A stretch of DNA of 64,000 nucleotides from contig NHZP01000004.1 in the NCBI GenBank assembly GCA_003313425.1, positions 806,001-870,000 of the forward strand. The letters run 5' to 3'. The notes beneath the pieces are model-generated. The model worked only from the letters and a program-made list of their open reading frames with translations, had not been told where the DNA came from and did no database searches. The position numbers and the translations under genes were made by a program. Source of the DNA: Pseudopyrenochaeta lycopersici. Lineage: Eukaryota > Ascomycota > Dothideomycetes > Pleosporales > Pseudopyrenochaetaceae. Positions 33,801 through 44,977 of this stretch are shown here, piece after piece (position 1 is the stretch's first letter; every line of letters begins with the position of its first letter).

Positions 33801-34132
33801 ATTCTCACAATCCCGTTATTCACCTACTCTTTGTCGATTCCAGTAGTGGTGTTGATATTCTTCGCTCCTCGCCTCGACCTGTCACCCACTCAGCAAATCC
33901 ATATCAGCCAGAGACGGAGCCATTGAAACCCCTAGTACGCTTTATTCGCCAATTGGCAATGGATCCCGACTCGAAGCTCCACCCCACCATGTTGGCTAGC
34001 CTGGAGACGGTCGAACAAGAAATTAGCGACCGGAAAGGCAGCGGTCTGATCAATCTCGACGAATTCGTCGAGCACATGAGGGGTGGTAGGCTGAGATTTT
34101 TGGAATCATGGATGGAGTGGGTGAGTATATAA
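30884..34132 (+). CDS. ZZ zinc finger and EF-hand protein with N-terminal membrane anchor
   Basis: A single long exon of 1082 residues from ATG 30884. A hydrophobic helix at about 13-33 (AILVATGVAAAYAAYLVYTTL) is followed by basic residues (RRRVRRRD), giving a signal-anchor. A ZZ-type zinc finger lies near 230-280 (CNGCDEKPIRGVRWHCANC, DFDLCSNCE, HKTHIF-like SHYKTHIFYKI). Two EF-hands follow near 383-435, with canonical calcium loops DTDKNGLIGFDE and DIDGDGFISRRD. The remainder is acidic and partly disordered, with predicted helices near 690-760 and a last EF-like segment (GLINLDEFVEHM). A donor-like GTGAGT at 34120 could splice to about 34179 and replace the last two residues by a longer tail; I prefer the unspliced end. 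Similar architectures occur across filamentous fungi without a settled function; calcium-dependent membrane regulation is inferred. Confidence 0.88.
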   Translation: MPGTTPSSVSRYRPAILVATGVAAAYAAYLVYTTLHTPPTNGLQRSNAVRRRVRRRDSPSARALSLSIARYAHEITSLGEYNLLGTRIPLSPHGLVTPNELRDIIARSDPNAREEAIDTAIADLYDVFLDRLLLFLFPTRPPSPTEVEAVRRWIGERIPDNTAVTRAAERHAVGFPPGHAVAVDGAESVAATELSWRSDEDTEGDAVDPDGQTLQRTLYHIAEDRARQEGVIHRGITCNGCDEKPIRGVRWHCANCVDFDLCSNCEATNSHYKTHIFYKIRVPAPYLGMPKQEPLYPGKPHMMNPSIDTGLRKRLVAETKMEAEEIEALWDQFSCLAGTEWVGDTSNVGWALDRRAFNHAFVPRYNGFTAAPNLIYDRIFAYYDTDKNGLIGFDEWIKGIDGMHTADVETKAKIVFSGYDIDGDGFISRRDVLRVFRAFYAIEREATRNYVAELTEDLSVRNALGTIHSSQPLGSAFPPNNMAASNVHNPRLRMKTQDQDSQSFPVLVDNDLDVADRDDILRVTDLRNMLPEEMPQSEQDRIVADRWARREFYVDQEEGLIRPEGAENVDPAGDVPIDEAGPSDGLDNATSESERPRWSRSSSRVRFQDDVDVETRSNASTSSRPVGERWGGYEIPEFEKDLGKEVLYQITQQGFNELLNPLFQDKEDMAMDAYATRSERRKHAADIEKVIETAKAAKTDLEAIHQMGIFPFSKCIVDTFCEALNSGAHYPTFKDFFQNEDGTEVTREEGRCRLAKAYRSAERKVISSVKVSSSTSPDKMTSWNISLCRDQLQAESLDAILDCVSYLGWISYPVSNEAPVEVAQAAKPPLLYRDPTMPQFRPNSLADIDPAWTSPSNSTTTSDDSEESDESSTSEAEGVAAYRSNDGIEHIASDPQGPFFVFTVPEIKSPNPEEPGKTADRDNSSRPATPLPRAVLIIQAAESAPVDELPSSSGAPEQGDANGKEPCVRYRLYSHNPVIHLLFVDSSSGVDILRSSPRPVTHSANPYQPETEPLKPLVRFIRQLAMDPDSKLHPTMLASLETVEQEISDRKGSGLINLDEFVEHMRGGRLRFLESWMEWVSI

Positions 34133-35000
34133 GCACGGGTCTGGTCGTTGCAATCTACTTGAGTTTGTTACGTTTAGACGACACACGGGCTGGAGCAACG
34201 ACATGGGTTCCTATCCATACCCAAAGTCTTGATCCCTGTGATACGTCTCACTGAAGGCTCTGCAGTCGCTGACGCCTGGATACAGTTGAATGGCTTCGCA
34301 ACATCTACAATCTGATTCTGATACCCATCCGCGTGTACCTCTTACACACCCTTGCGCCTTGAATAGATTAGATGGAAGCTCATTTGGACTTTCTTGCGCA
34401 CCAAGTGTGCCAGAATTCGTGTCAGAAGAGGCGCAGCAGTCGCATATCTGTGCGAGAAGGATTTTTTTTTTTTTTTTTTGGATCGGCGGGTGATAGAGTG
34501 TAGCATTTGGGCCGAAGATATGGCAATCAATGCAAAAAAGTCACGCAAGAGACAGGTCGCTTTCCTCAAAATGTGAAATGGTGGCGGCCATCGAATGTGT
34601 GTATTAATGTTGGGCCCCTTCAATGCTACCCAAAGACTTGATGTCTCATGAATAACTGGGCGACTATATCCTCTATATCCTCTAGTCCTCCTCAACTATA
34701 TTGCTAAAACAGTGGGTATCACACCCCAATCTCCTCACTTCCCATCGCAATGCATGACGTCGAGCGGGCCTTCCCCCGCACGCCTATCCCCACAGTTCGA
34801 TGATCTTCGCAATGCCACAGTAGTATGTGCGAAACGTCGGATGCTCGGTACGTACCGAGGGCCGGGTGGAGCTGGCAAGCAAAAGACTCGGCTTCAGGGC
34901 TTATGCGAGTTTCCGAAGTGGAGTTAAAAAGTGGTATTTTTTGAAGGCGAAATAAAAGGTAAAACTTTGTAACCGCTTTTGTTATTTCAAGTTGGGGGTT
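34133..35000. other. Convergent intergenic region with poly-T tract
   Basis: This separates the 3' ends of the ZZ/EF-hand gene (+) and the GPCR gene (-). It contains an 18-base T homopolymer at 34462-34479. No gene is seen. Confidence 0.55.
34462..34479 (+). repeat. Poly-T homopolymer
   Basis: Eighteen consecutive T. It may be a slippage-prone mononucleotide repeat or the tail of an old retroposed insertion, but no flanking duplication was recognised. Confidence 0.8.
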
Positions 35001-36299
35001 TCATCGCGGTAGATTCGCAATACCCAGTTCCTTGAGACTGAGATTTCGTGACTCTGATGTTTCCTCGCTCCATCGTCCCATGGGTGATCGGGGCCGCGAT
35101 CTCCGTGCATCGGCTTCCATTTGCTCGTAGTCTTCTGGCAGTGCTGGTTCACTCGTGACCTGTGTTGTAGTCACCAGCTTGATGTCCTTGCTGTTGCTGC
35201 ACAAATCGTCGGACGAGTCGGAGCCCGATGGCAGCGTCACTCTGCTACGGCCGCGTCGATTTCTTTGTGGCGCAACAGCTTCGACGGTGCATTCGCCGCC
35301 GAAGCGGGTGGACTTCTCCACCCAGAATGTGGAGAAGGTGTCGATGCCGTTATCGTCTGACGGTGGTGCGTCGCTAAATATCATGATTCGTCTCGTGCAT
35401 GTGTACAAGAGGACATCTAGCCAGCCGTTCGACGTGATCATTGCACCTGATAAGCAGAGGCGCGCAAGGGAAGGTGGATGGCCGGACATGGAGGCCATGC
35501 GTGCAGAGGCGAGGGGAATGGTGCACACTACGTAGACGAGCGGGTAGACTACCATGAGGTTGGAGATCGACTTTACGCGCTTGGCTTCTTCAATCGTGTA
35601 GTAGCCGCTCCTTATTCGGTGGATGAGAATTGTGTAGATTATGGCGTAGATGAGCACGTTGCCAAACTCACTAAGAGGGTCAGTCTCGGTGGAAAGAGAT
35701 TATTTAGGCGAAGCTTACAAAATGAAGATCCAGACGTAGTGAGTCCAGAGGCGAAGATCTGTGAGGTCGTGGTGGATCCAACACCAGACTCCGGATCGAA
35801 CATAGAGGTTGTTCGGGTGCAGTGCGATTCCAATCGAAGATACGCCAATGATGAAGACCCAGAGCAGGACGATGGTCAGATAGAAGTATCTTGGCTTCAA
35901 CCGATAGTCCAGTATTACAGACGCGAATGTATGTAATCCGATCACAAAACACCATACTCCGCTCCCCAAATCTCCTGTTGATACAAGCCATCCTTGAGCA
36001 AAGCACACTGGGTTCTGTATCTCCAACGAGCCCAACCGTAACCACTCAACGTTGAGCAAGAAGGCAAGTGCTTGCTGGATATCCGCCCATAGGAGATTGA
36101 AGATGAGAATAACGAATTGGTTGGTCTTCTTGGATTTTAGTTGCCATGAGATGAGTTTAAATGTGAGGAGGAACAACAGCGACACCGAGGCAAAGAAGCT
36201 AATGAACCCAAAGGCGACGACTGCTCGCAACCATGGATAAATGTGTTCAGGGAGAGGAAACCCCTGCGAGTCTTTGTCCAGTATTATCGTTTCAACCAT
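35001..36299 (-). CDS. Seven-helix G-protein-coupled receptor, Git3-like
   Basis: Two exons (36299-35719 and 35670-35001, intron of 48 bases) join to 416 residues. Seven hydrophobic helices can be traced: AVVAFGFISFFASVSLLFLL, FVILIFNLLWADIQQALAFLL, the GVWCFVIGLHTFASVIL region, YLTIVLLWVFIIGVSSIGI, WIFIFEFGNVLIYAIIYTILI across the intron, NLMVVYPLVYVVCTIPLASA, and the LSGAMITSNGWLDVLLYTC segment. Helices 2 and 6 resemble the Git3/Gpr1 glucose-receptor and cAMP-receptor-like group of fungal GPCRs. The cytosolic tail of about 130 residues holds RRNRRGRSRVTLPSGSDSSDD and other Ser-rich basic patches. Such receptors signal through G-alpha to the cAMP-PKA pathway in response to nutrients. The ligand is unknown. 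Cysteines that could form the extracellular disulfide (NPVCFAQ and VWCWIHH) are present. Confidence 0.85.
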
Positions 36300-39200
36300 T
36301 GTTCGTAGCTACCGTTGCGGATGACGCGAACGATTGCGGGTGTACTGGATACGTCGACTGGCTATACACCACAAGAAAGTCTCCCACGGATGCGCAATGG
36401 TATCATATCGAAGTCGAACACATGTGCCGGAAAGGAAAGAAAATGACAGTGTGAATGGCGTTCAAGACCGGCAAAGGCGCAGGAAAAAGAGATCTTGGTC
36501 CTGGGGATCAGGACGATATTGTACGAATGGGCGAACGGACCCAGAGGACAGGGCGGGTGCTGACTGCCGTCCGCTACACCTTGTGTACAAGGTAATCTGG
36601 GGACCCACTATACGACATGACCCCGGTTCTTTACTTGTCTCCACCGATATCAAGGGAACGCTAGGGTAGCGCAGCGCGTGGCATACAAGGCGCCAATGCT
36701 AGACCTAGTCTAAACGAAGAATATTCCTAATCTCCAAACGTGGCAGCCGCATCAACTCGAAACCCCAAGATGACCAGCGGCCGAAGCAGCGTGAATAGTG
36801 CGGGCTTCTCCCAAGGAGCCACGGCGATGCTGGTCCGGGTCAAAGGCAGCCCTTGCGCGCTCCCCCTCGAAGCAGCTTGGTCACAGCTGCATGTCATCAA
36901 ACATACTGAGTGCCAACACGAGGCCTCTCGAGTGGGAGAGCAGTCTGGGCGTCATCTGACATGGCTTTACGAACTGGCAGCCATAGAAGGGCCGCAATGC
37001 GGCACAGTGGGCACATTGTATTTTGAGTTCGACGACCATTATGGAGGGTGGGTGGCGTTTCTGGACCACGAGGGGGTGCTCGGCCGGTTAACCTGCTGGT
37101 TGCCGAAACTTGACCTTTCGTTGGTAGAAGGCTGCAGGCCGCAGAGGTGCAGCCAAGGCCTGTGAGTCGTGCAGCCGGGTGAATACACCACGAAGGAAAG
37201 CCGAGAATGTGCCATGACGAGACTGGAAGTACCTACGCATCTTACTCATGTAGTGAGATAACACCATTCATGCTGATGCTGAGGTTGTCGAAGCGCACCG
37301 CGGGAGTTTGATCTGATCTGCACTAGTCGCGCTCAGCCTCAGCGTCTAGGTTCTCCTTACTGGGAATTTCCAAAGGTCCGTCCTCGCAACCAGGCCGAAG
37401 AAAACCCCTCCCATGTTAATCAATCTCTCATCACAGATGTGTGATGTGAGGGCGACCCCCTGCCATTCGACGTTTGTGCTCATTCCACACAAAGCCCCAG
37501 ACTCCGGCCTGTCAGCTTAGCCACTGCGGGACCGGTGCATGCTTCCCATTTTAGCTGCACCACCGTCGACACCGTGCGCCGCTTGGTCTGCACGAGAGGG
37601 GTGGCTTGCTTGATTGGCGAGTGCTCTTCGGCGCCGTTCGCTGCACCGGCGGGAGATGGACATGGGGGCCCTTCCGGAAGAACTGTAATACTGTGGTTTG
37701 CTATGCGTCTTGCTTTAACACCACCGGCAATAGCATCTCAGATTCCAAACAACAATCATCAAAAACTGCAATATGAAGAGTTTATCCTGTGAGACCCATG
37801 CTGATGTGGAACGGTCAGCTGGTCCCACAATAGAAGTGATGATATCAATGCTCCTGCTGTCTCGCCATGCACGGGGCACTTCCCCCGGCGAATTTGGGAA
37901 TGTTTACCCCAGGAAAAGGGGTCTTGGCCTCCCCAGCGCTACCCACGTCCACGAACCATCGTGCGCAATATCGGCGCTCGCCGCGCTCGTTCGTGGAAAG
38001 AAAAAATCTGCTTTGTTTCTGTTCGAAGACACGAGGCTGCGGCACTTGGGCCTTGTGCTCCGGCATTTTTGGCCACCTTACTCGCACCGCCTGGCATGCT
38101 CGCAAGAACGGGCCACTGCCGACGATTTCAACCGCGGCATGTCCTTTGTGTCGGGTTGAACAGTTTGCTCAAGGACCAGGTGTTCAGCGCGAAATGAGGA
38201 GCGTTTGTGTTGTGGAACTTTAGACGTTTAGCGCTCAAAGGTAGGCGGTGTCTGAAGTGGCTCGTCCCGCGCCTTCACGCAGTCAAGCTCACCCATGGCT
38301 TGTATTTCACACCGATCGCCTCCTTTAAGCTCATTAGACAATCAAAAACAAAGCAAAGCTGATCTGACGACGCCCGAAAATCCACCGTGTGGAAGAATAG
38401 AGCCAGTTCGATAAGTTCCAGCATCACGAAATGTGATGTGCGGAGTGTACTCCGCGCGTCATCTACTATCGCAATTTCCTTTCGGAGCTTTCTCATCTGC
38501 CACTCTCGATAGTCCCATGCCGGAGTCCCCGAAAAATGATCCACACACCCGCTCTATGTGGATATATTGCGGCTTGAAGTTTGACTTTCTCAACCAAACT
38601 TGCCCTCCAATGTCATCAAACGGCTCTCTCCAGACACCGATTTTCGCATCGATTACGAGAAGCCTTCCCCTTTAAGCCTTCAGCTTGCTGATTGCGAACT
38701 CCGGATCCACAAAATGCGGCTCCGGGTGATTTGCACGGGTTCACAGCTAACCACAGACCTGGTTTCACTTAATTCTCACATACATCGCTTCTACACTTCT
38801 AGAAGTGCTTGTCCCAACCAACAATAGATGTACGGCTGACGGTTTGCCTGATCGGATCCCGAGCAATGTTTTGGCCCGTTAAAGGGGCTGTTATCTTTTC
38901 ATTGTTGGGGCAGGGCGCGATCTAACGATAGTATGTTGAGGAGCAAAATCGTTATTTGGAAGCGAGGGGCATTAATAATCAGAACTAAGATGATCGACGA
39001 TACAAGTGACATATCACTCAATCACGTGCATTTCACTTCGCATGTTCGCCAAACGTTTGCCGAACAGCTAGTCGATGCCATCTCAAACGGAACCAAATTA
39101 GATCGTTCCAGAATAGTCGGAGAATCCATCGCATATGCATCACAGAAAATTCAGAGCAACACGCTTTTACACATCATCTACCTGTCCTCGAGCATTACCC

Positions 39201-39964
39201 CCCTTACTCATCTCCTTGCTCTTCAACCTATCAGCCCCTCCAATCACAACTTTCTGGAAGCAAAGGGATAACTTTACTTTGCACAAGTGCCCATGAACAG
39301 ATTATGCGTAATGAAGTGCGTGCTATTTGCTACCCTCACCTGGAGTTCGCAGTAGAAAGTCGTATTCTTATGCCACACCCTCGGTCACCGCAGCATGCAA
39401 GAATGAGACAATGAGGCGCGGACCGGTGCAGATTGTGCCACCCGATACTGGTCAGCACTATGCAACTACTGGCCTCGAATGCGGTCATCTGGCGGGGTTC
39501 AATGTGGACATCTTACATTCTGGGGATGCTCGCTTGTCGTGTGGCCCGCCGGGTACGTGGTCTTACGATGGTCTATCCAAGGGTCGATTCCCATCATCAT
39601 GCCGAATGCAGCTCGGAGGGACGTGCAGGGAGCGATGAAATATACATATGAAGAGGCTTTCGATTGATATCTACGGTTCCCTTGGCAGCTCCTATATGCA
39701 GAGCTCCAGCTCTTGAGCCAAAGGCCAAGGAGAATCCCACCAATGGCCAACAATTTAAAGAAAAGCGAGTACTAAGTACATGTTGGTAATACGAGTAATG
39801 CATAAGAGTACGATCCTTGCTAGTGAATTCACACATCGTCCTCGCAACGCCGTCAAAAGTCCAGCCAGATATCCAATGCAAACAAAACGCCAACATGTGC
39901 TTGTAGAGTCAAGTCGGGAACGTGTCCATCCAAAAGGAGACGACCAAAATGAGTGCATTACTTC
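36300..39964. other. 3.7-kb gene-poor stretch
   Basis: No frame here shows a recognisable domain, and I could not chain short frames into a convincing spliced gene on either strand. The longest candidate (36740-37165, +, 141 codons) has no family resemblance and heavy overlap with other frames. No terminal repeats or transposon proteins are seen. The segment may hold regulatory sequence, a non-coding RNA or a lineage-specific gene that I cannot detect. Confidence 0.4.
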
Positions 39965-42900
39965 CTAACGACGTGGCGCCTGTGTCTGCGGGAACCAATC
40001 ATCTTGACTCACCGGGGGGACTTCATGCTGGCCATACGTATAATAACGAACGCTCTGAGCCTTTTCTTCCTCATCTTGACTCGAGTTCATAATCTGTTGC
40101 ATAGCTTGGATATCGTCAATGATCACATTGAAAGATTCCATGACTTGCTGAAGCACAACATTCCGATTATAATCGGCACGATGCTTCCAGATGGTGTCCA
40201 TTAGTGCGGCATTGATCTGTTCGAGCTGTTCGAGAGAACAGCCTGAGGTTGATAAGATCAGCTTGCGGTGAAGCTCATTTAGCATCGTATCGTCAAGGAT
40301 GAGTTGTGGCTTGGGCTCCTCGTCATTGAGGATATCTGTCAAATTGGCCGTGTGTCGAGGTGGAGCGGGTGCAGCCATAGTACTCGGCTGCTGGGATGAC
40401 TGCGAGTTGGACGGCTGACTGCTGACGTATACGACCTCTGTATTGGGAAAGTGGTCAGCTGTGTGTTTGCGAGGAAGGTGAGGAGGGAACTGCTGTCTTT
40501 GACCAATGAAAATGGTGGGCGAACCTTGTGTGTCGGGCAGCTGTGACCCGCCCGCGTCTGGCATCATTTCTGAAAAATTAGGAATACCGGATACAGCAGC
40601 GCCGTTGCTACTCTGCGTTCCAAACTTGTTGTCCGAAGAGCGATTCGACGTCTTTTGACCAGACGTAGTGGTCGATGCACTGTTGTGATAGTCGTTATAA
40701 TTTGAATTTGGCCCGATGAATGTGCGCCCTGACATCTGTGATTTCTGCGTCTGTGTCGCCTGTGTGTCAATTCTGCCAGGCGTTTGAAATTGAAAGTCAT
40801 GTTGCGTGTTGACATTTAAGTCCTGGCTATCCGTCATGTGGGTGTCGTCCTCCACTCGAGAGGGCACAGTTGAGCCGTTCTGAAGTGTGGTTTGGGCCCC
40901 TTCTCCACTCGTTCCGTTCGACAGAGGTCCAAGGATAGCCGGCCGTGATGGCGTTACTGGAGGCATGGCGGCATGGCCAGGTATAGGCTCACCCAGAATG
41001 ATGGGTCCGGATGTCTCAGTCGTCCCGAGCGACTGTTCTGGCGGAACTCTTGCAATCTCGGTTGACACATCTTGACCGTCAGCAAAAGCCTTATCGCGCT
41101 TTTCCTGTGCTTTTCGTTCCCTCTCCAATTCGCGAAGATAGACAGCCTCACACTCTGGTAGCAAGCCTGGATTCTGTTGCCCGATCATTTCCATATCAAC
41201 TTCTACGTTCGCCGCCATCTCGTTACCCTTTAGGACCCGCTCAGCATCACCGAATGTCTTAGCATCTTTCCCAAGCGTCCTAATATCAAACAAGAAGTCT
41301 TTCGGACGTTTATAGTAGCCGTTTGACAGGCGCTTCTCGATATTGCCAAGGTCGAGGTTGTAGTATTTGTTGCCACTTTCGACATGCAGCAATACATCGA
41401 CGCCCTTTGCATCTTTAGAAAACTCCCATGGTCGCACTACTCCTTGTTCTTGTTGTTGCTCGGGGGGTAGATCTGTTCTGAAATGGTCTGGATCTTGTTC
41501 CTCGAGAAGATACGCATACCAACTCTCTTCCAGAATTGGCTTGAAGAACTTTCTGTATTGTCTCTTCAATTGATCCATGACAGGTTGAATGACAATTTTC
41601 AGTTTGTTGAGCGTCATCCTGTCCTGCTTTTTCTGCAACTTCTCCCGCGCCGCAAGCTCCTTGGGATCAATGACTGGAGCAATGATAGGTGCAGGCTCCA
41701 ATTCGGGTAGTACGCGCCTCTTCCTATTATCTGGATCGGGGAAGTCGGCCGGGGACATACGGATGTAGTGGCTGATGTTGTTGAAGAATTCGCTGCGCCC
41801 TTCCTTGTCTGGTCGGTCGAGCTGGAACACATTGTTCTTGGAAAACAAGAACAAGTCCATCATCATTTGTCGGTCCGGCTTCTCCTTGTCATTGAGTAAC
41901 TCCATAACCCCCAACAACATGATTGGCTCGTTCGCCCCAACGCTACGTAGTAGAAGCTTGAAGGTCTTGATTGCAGGTCCAGGTAAAGTCTGGTACCAGA
42001 CATCAACTGAAGGGATATAGATGACGCTAGGCTTATGCCGCCGGACCTCGGTGAAGAGCTGGGTAATGGCTGCTTCAGGGGTCCGGTTGGGATCTTCTAA
42101 GATGGTCGGGAGATCAAATGACTGCACATGCAGACCCTCAATCTTGTTCAGAAGTGCAGCTCCCAGGTATTGCTGACCCATACCCTGCAAGCCTGTGATG
42201 AGGAGACGCGGCCTGAAGATCCTACTGCTTTCGAAGTTGCGCATAATGGCTTCGCGTTCAAAGCCCTTCTCGTCCTCACGGTCATCATATTCCGCTTCCT
42301 CAAGCGCAGTGAGTTTCTTTCTCCTCGGGATGAGCTCGTCGATGCGTTTTAGGATCTGTTCTAGTGGCTTCCGTAGGAGAGGCTCAATGTTTTTGCCAAG
42401 CGGTGCTGCACTTGCCGTAACTGTTCGCTGGGACGATGGCACCATCTTATTGACCGATATCATGAAATCCTTTGCAAGAATCTTGATGGTGCTAGGATCA
42501 ATCAAAAGCTTCCTCTCGGATGTGTAAATTTGAGGATACGTCCCTTGTACGGCATTCAAGGCTGCCTCAGTACACAGCGCTCGGATGTCAGCACCGCCGT
42601 AGCCCTTGGTCAATTCCGCAAGCTGATCCTTCATCTCAGGCTTCAAGGGTGGGTCCCAGTTCTTGGTGTGGATATTAATGATCGAACGCCGCCCAACAAC
42701 ATCGGGTAATGGGAAGTAGAATTCGCGGTCGAAGCGACCAGGGCGTCGTAGAGCTGGATCAACTGAGTCTGGACGATTCGTCGCACCTATGACAATGACT
42801 TGACCGCGCCCATCCATACCGTCCATGAGGGCGAGGAGAGTAGCGACGATGGATGCATGAATTTGCTCTTGCTTGCTAGAGCGAACCGGCGCCAATCCAT

Positions 42901-44977
42901 CAATTTCGTCGAAGAAAATGATGCTGGGCTGAGTCTTCCTCGCTTCCTCGAACAAAAGACGGAGCTGCCGTTCAGCTTCTCCAACCCACTTGCTGAGAGC
43001 ATCGGCGCCTTTGCGCATATAGAAGGTTACCTTTTGCCCATGTGTGCTGACACTTGAGGCTAGTGCACGAGCGAGAAGCGTTTTACCGGTACCTGGCGGA
43101 CCGTGAAATAGTACTCCTCGAGGCGGTGTAATCTTGAAGCGTTGGAACACTTCAGGGTAGAGCAAAGGCAGCATGACCATCTCTTTGAGCTTGTTGATAT
43201 GGTCGTCAAGTCCGCCAACCCCATCGAAATTGACATTGGGGTCCACTCCTAGTGGATCAGCATCAGCGAGAGCCTTCTTGTCTTTGACTTTTCCAAGATT
43301 TGCTGGGCCTCCCCCGGAAGCTTGTTGCGGATCTGCATTATGGGTCTGAGGGAATCCGAATGTAGGAGCCGTTGCTGTGGTCGGAGTCATGCCAACCATG
43401 CCACCAAGTGGCTTTGGCATCTTTTGATTCTCATCATCGCTACTGTCAGAATCGACGCCAACTGTGCCCATACCACTTTCGACACCGCCGCCAAAGGGGC
43501 CCCGATTGCCCCACAGACTTTTGTATGTCGAGCGTCCGCCTCTCGATCGAGATTTCTCGGGAGCGGGTGCATCGTCGTCAGCCTCAAACACTGCATTCAG
43601 CTCCGGGCGAACGACACGGTAGTCTGGGTTAGCGCGAGCACGAGCGCGACGTGTAGGTGCCGAGTCGTATGCCAAATCGTTATCTGGGACACGTCTACTC
43701 AGGCGCCGTCGCTTGTTGCTGCCGAGTTCTTGAAGTTCATCTTGTAATTCATCCTCGTCCAGGCCAGATTCTCCAGACGAAGAGTTACGCCTACTGCGTT
43801 GGGACTGTCGGTTTCTCCCTCGCAAGCGGTTCGATCGACGCCCTGAGCCGGAAGCACTCTCAGATGCAGAGCCCTTGCCCTTGCCGTTATCTGAGTCTGA
43901 CAATTCTTCCTCCTTTTCATCCTCGGCAGCAGGCTCAAAGTCACTGCTCTCATCAGCACCACGCTTACGTTTAGCCGATACCGCGCGAGACTACCGTTCG
44001 TTAGTTTGCTGTTGAGAGTCTGAGATGACGCAACATACCCTTAGATTGCGACCGCCACGGGTAATGGGTCCTTCCTCTTCCGAGTCCTCTGCAGCGCCTT
44101 CATGCTGCGATTCCTGAATTACGCCTTCCATTCCCTCGTCATCGTGGTCGCCCTTATCTTGAGCATCTTGTATAGGCGAACTCTCCTTGCTAGCCTGCAC
44201 TTGAGTCTCAGCACCAGTGAGCAGTGCATCAAGTGGACCAGGGCTATCTTCATCGCGAAGCATCGAGACTTCTTGTGAGGCTTCCATGATTGCACTGGGA
44301 TATTCTACTTTTGGGCCCTTGCCCCCTCTCGTTGCGCGTGCGATGAGCGGCTCGGGGCTGCGAGTGCCCTCGCGCACAATGTCGACATGTCTGCCAGAGT
44401 CGGAGAGTTGTACCATGGGTGCCTCTATATCGTGTGAGAGACGACTGCTACGTCGTGTACCCTGTATATCTGGTGTCTTTCCGCGAGCGATGGACTTGCT
44501 ACCAGTGCGGGTGCGCAAATTCCGACCAGAGGCATGTTCCGGCATTTTCAGCTTTACAATAAGTGAAGGCTTCTCGACTTCTTCGATGGATGGCTTGGCT
44601 CTGCGTCGCGAGGTAGGCGTAGGCTGCTCGTCCTCTGATGCAGTATCCTCAATCTCGTCTTCTTCGCTTTCTTCGTACGTGATCTGCTTCTTGGTGGCGC
44701 GACGCACGCTCCTGCCAGTCGCAGGGTTGATCTCGGGCTCTTCAGACTCTGAGCGATCTGTGAAGGAGTCGTCCGATTCGATTTGATCGTCTTCGTCGAT
44801 ATCAGAGCCGCCGTATGCGTGTCGCTGACGTTTGGGGGGCCGCTTCTTCGACCCGGGCGTGCCTGGATGGCGGCGACGCTGGGGTGGCGCGGGTCGTTCC
44901 GAATCGTCGTAGTCAAAATCCTCGGGGTCGGATGCGTTCGGGTCGATGTCGAACTTGCGCTTCGTTCGGCTCGACAT
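39965..44977 (-). CDS. YTA7: Yta7/Abo1/ATAD2-type chromatin AAA-ATPase
   Basis: Two exons (44977-44039 and 43990-39965) join to 1654 residues. The first 500 residues are acidic and basic by turns and disordered, as in all Yta7 orthologues. AAA1 is complete: Walker A GPPGTGKT at about 610-617, Walker B IIFFDEIDGL with the DE pair near 674, and arginine-finger region NRPDSVDPALRRPGRFDR. AAA2 is degenerate: its P-loop position reads GLQGMGQQ and Walker B reads VIYIPSVD, as expected for an inactive second ring domain. A bromodomain-like module follows near 1090-1250 (YYNLDLGNIEKRLSNGYYKRPKDFLFDI). Yta7 and Abo1 hexamers handle histone H3-H4 at chromatin and affect nucleosome density and gene expression. 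The Gln-rich C-terminal 400 residues end in another charged helical region. Confidence 0.95.

Noticed and set aside
34121..34310. Possible extra 3' exon of the ZZ/EF-hand gene through a GTGAGT donor
   Set aside because: The acceptor at about 34178 keeps an open frame for about 45 codons, but the added tail shows no recognisable features, and an unspliced end is simpler. RNA data would decide.
36740..37165. 141-codon plus-strand frame
   Set aside because: No domain, no orthologue-like motif and several overlapping frames of similar length. It is probably chance.
39590..39620. tRNA-like T-arm GGTCGATTCC
   Set aside because: No matching acceptor stem, D-arm or anticodon arm could be folded around it. 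No tRNA was found elsewhere in the window either.
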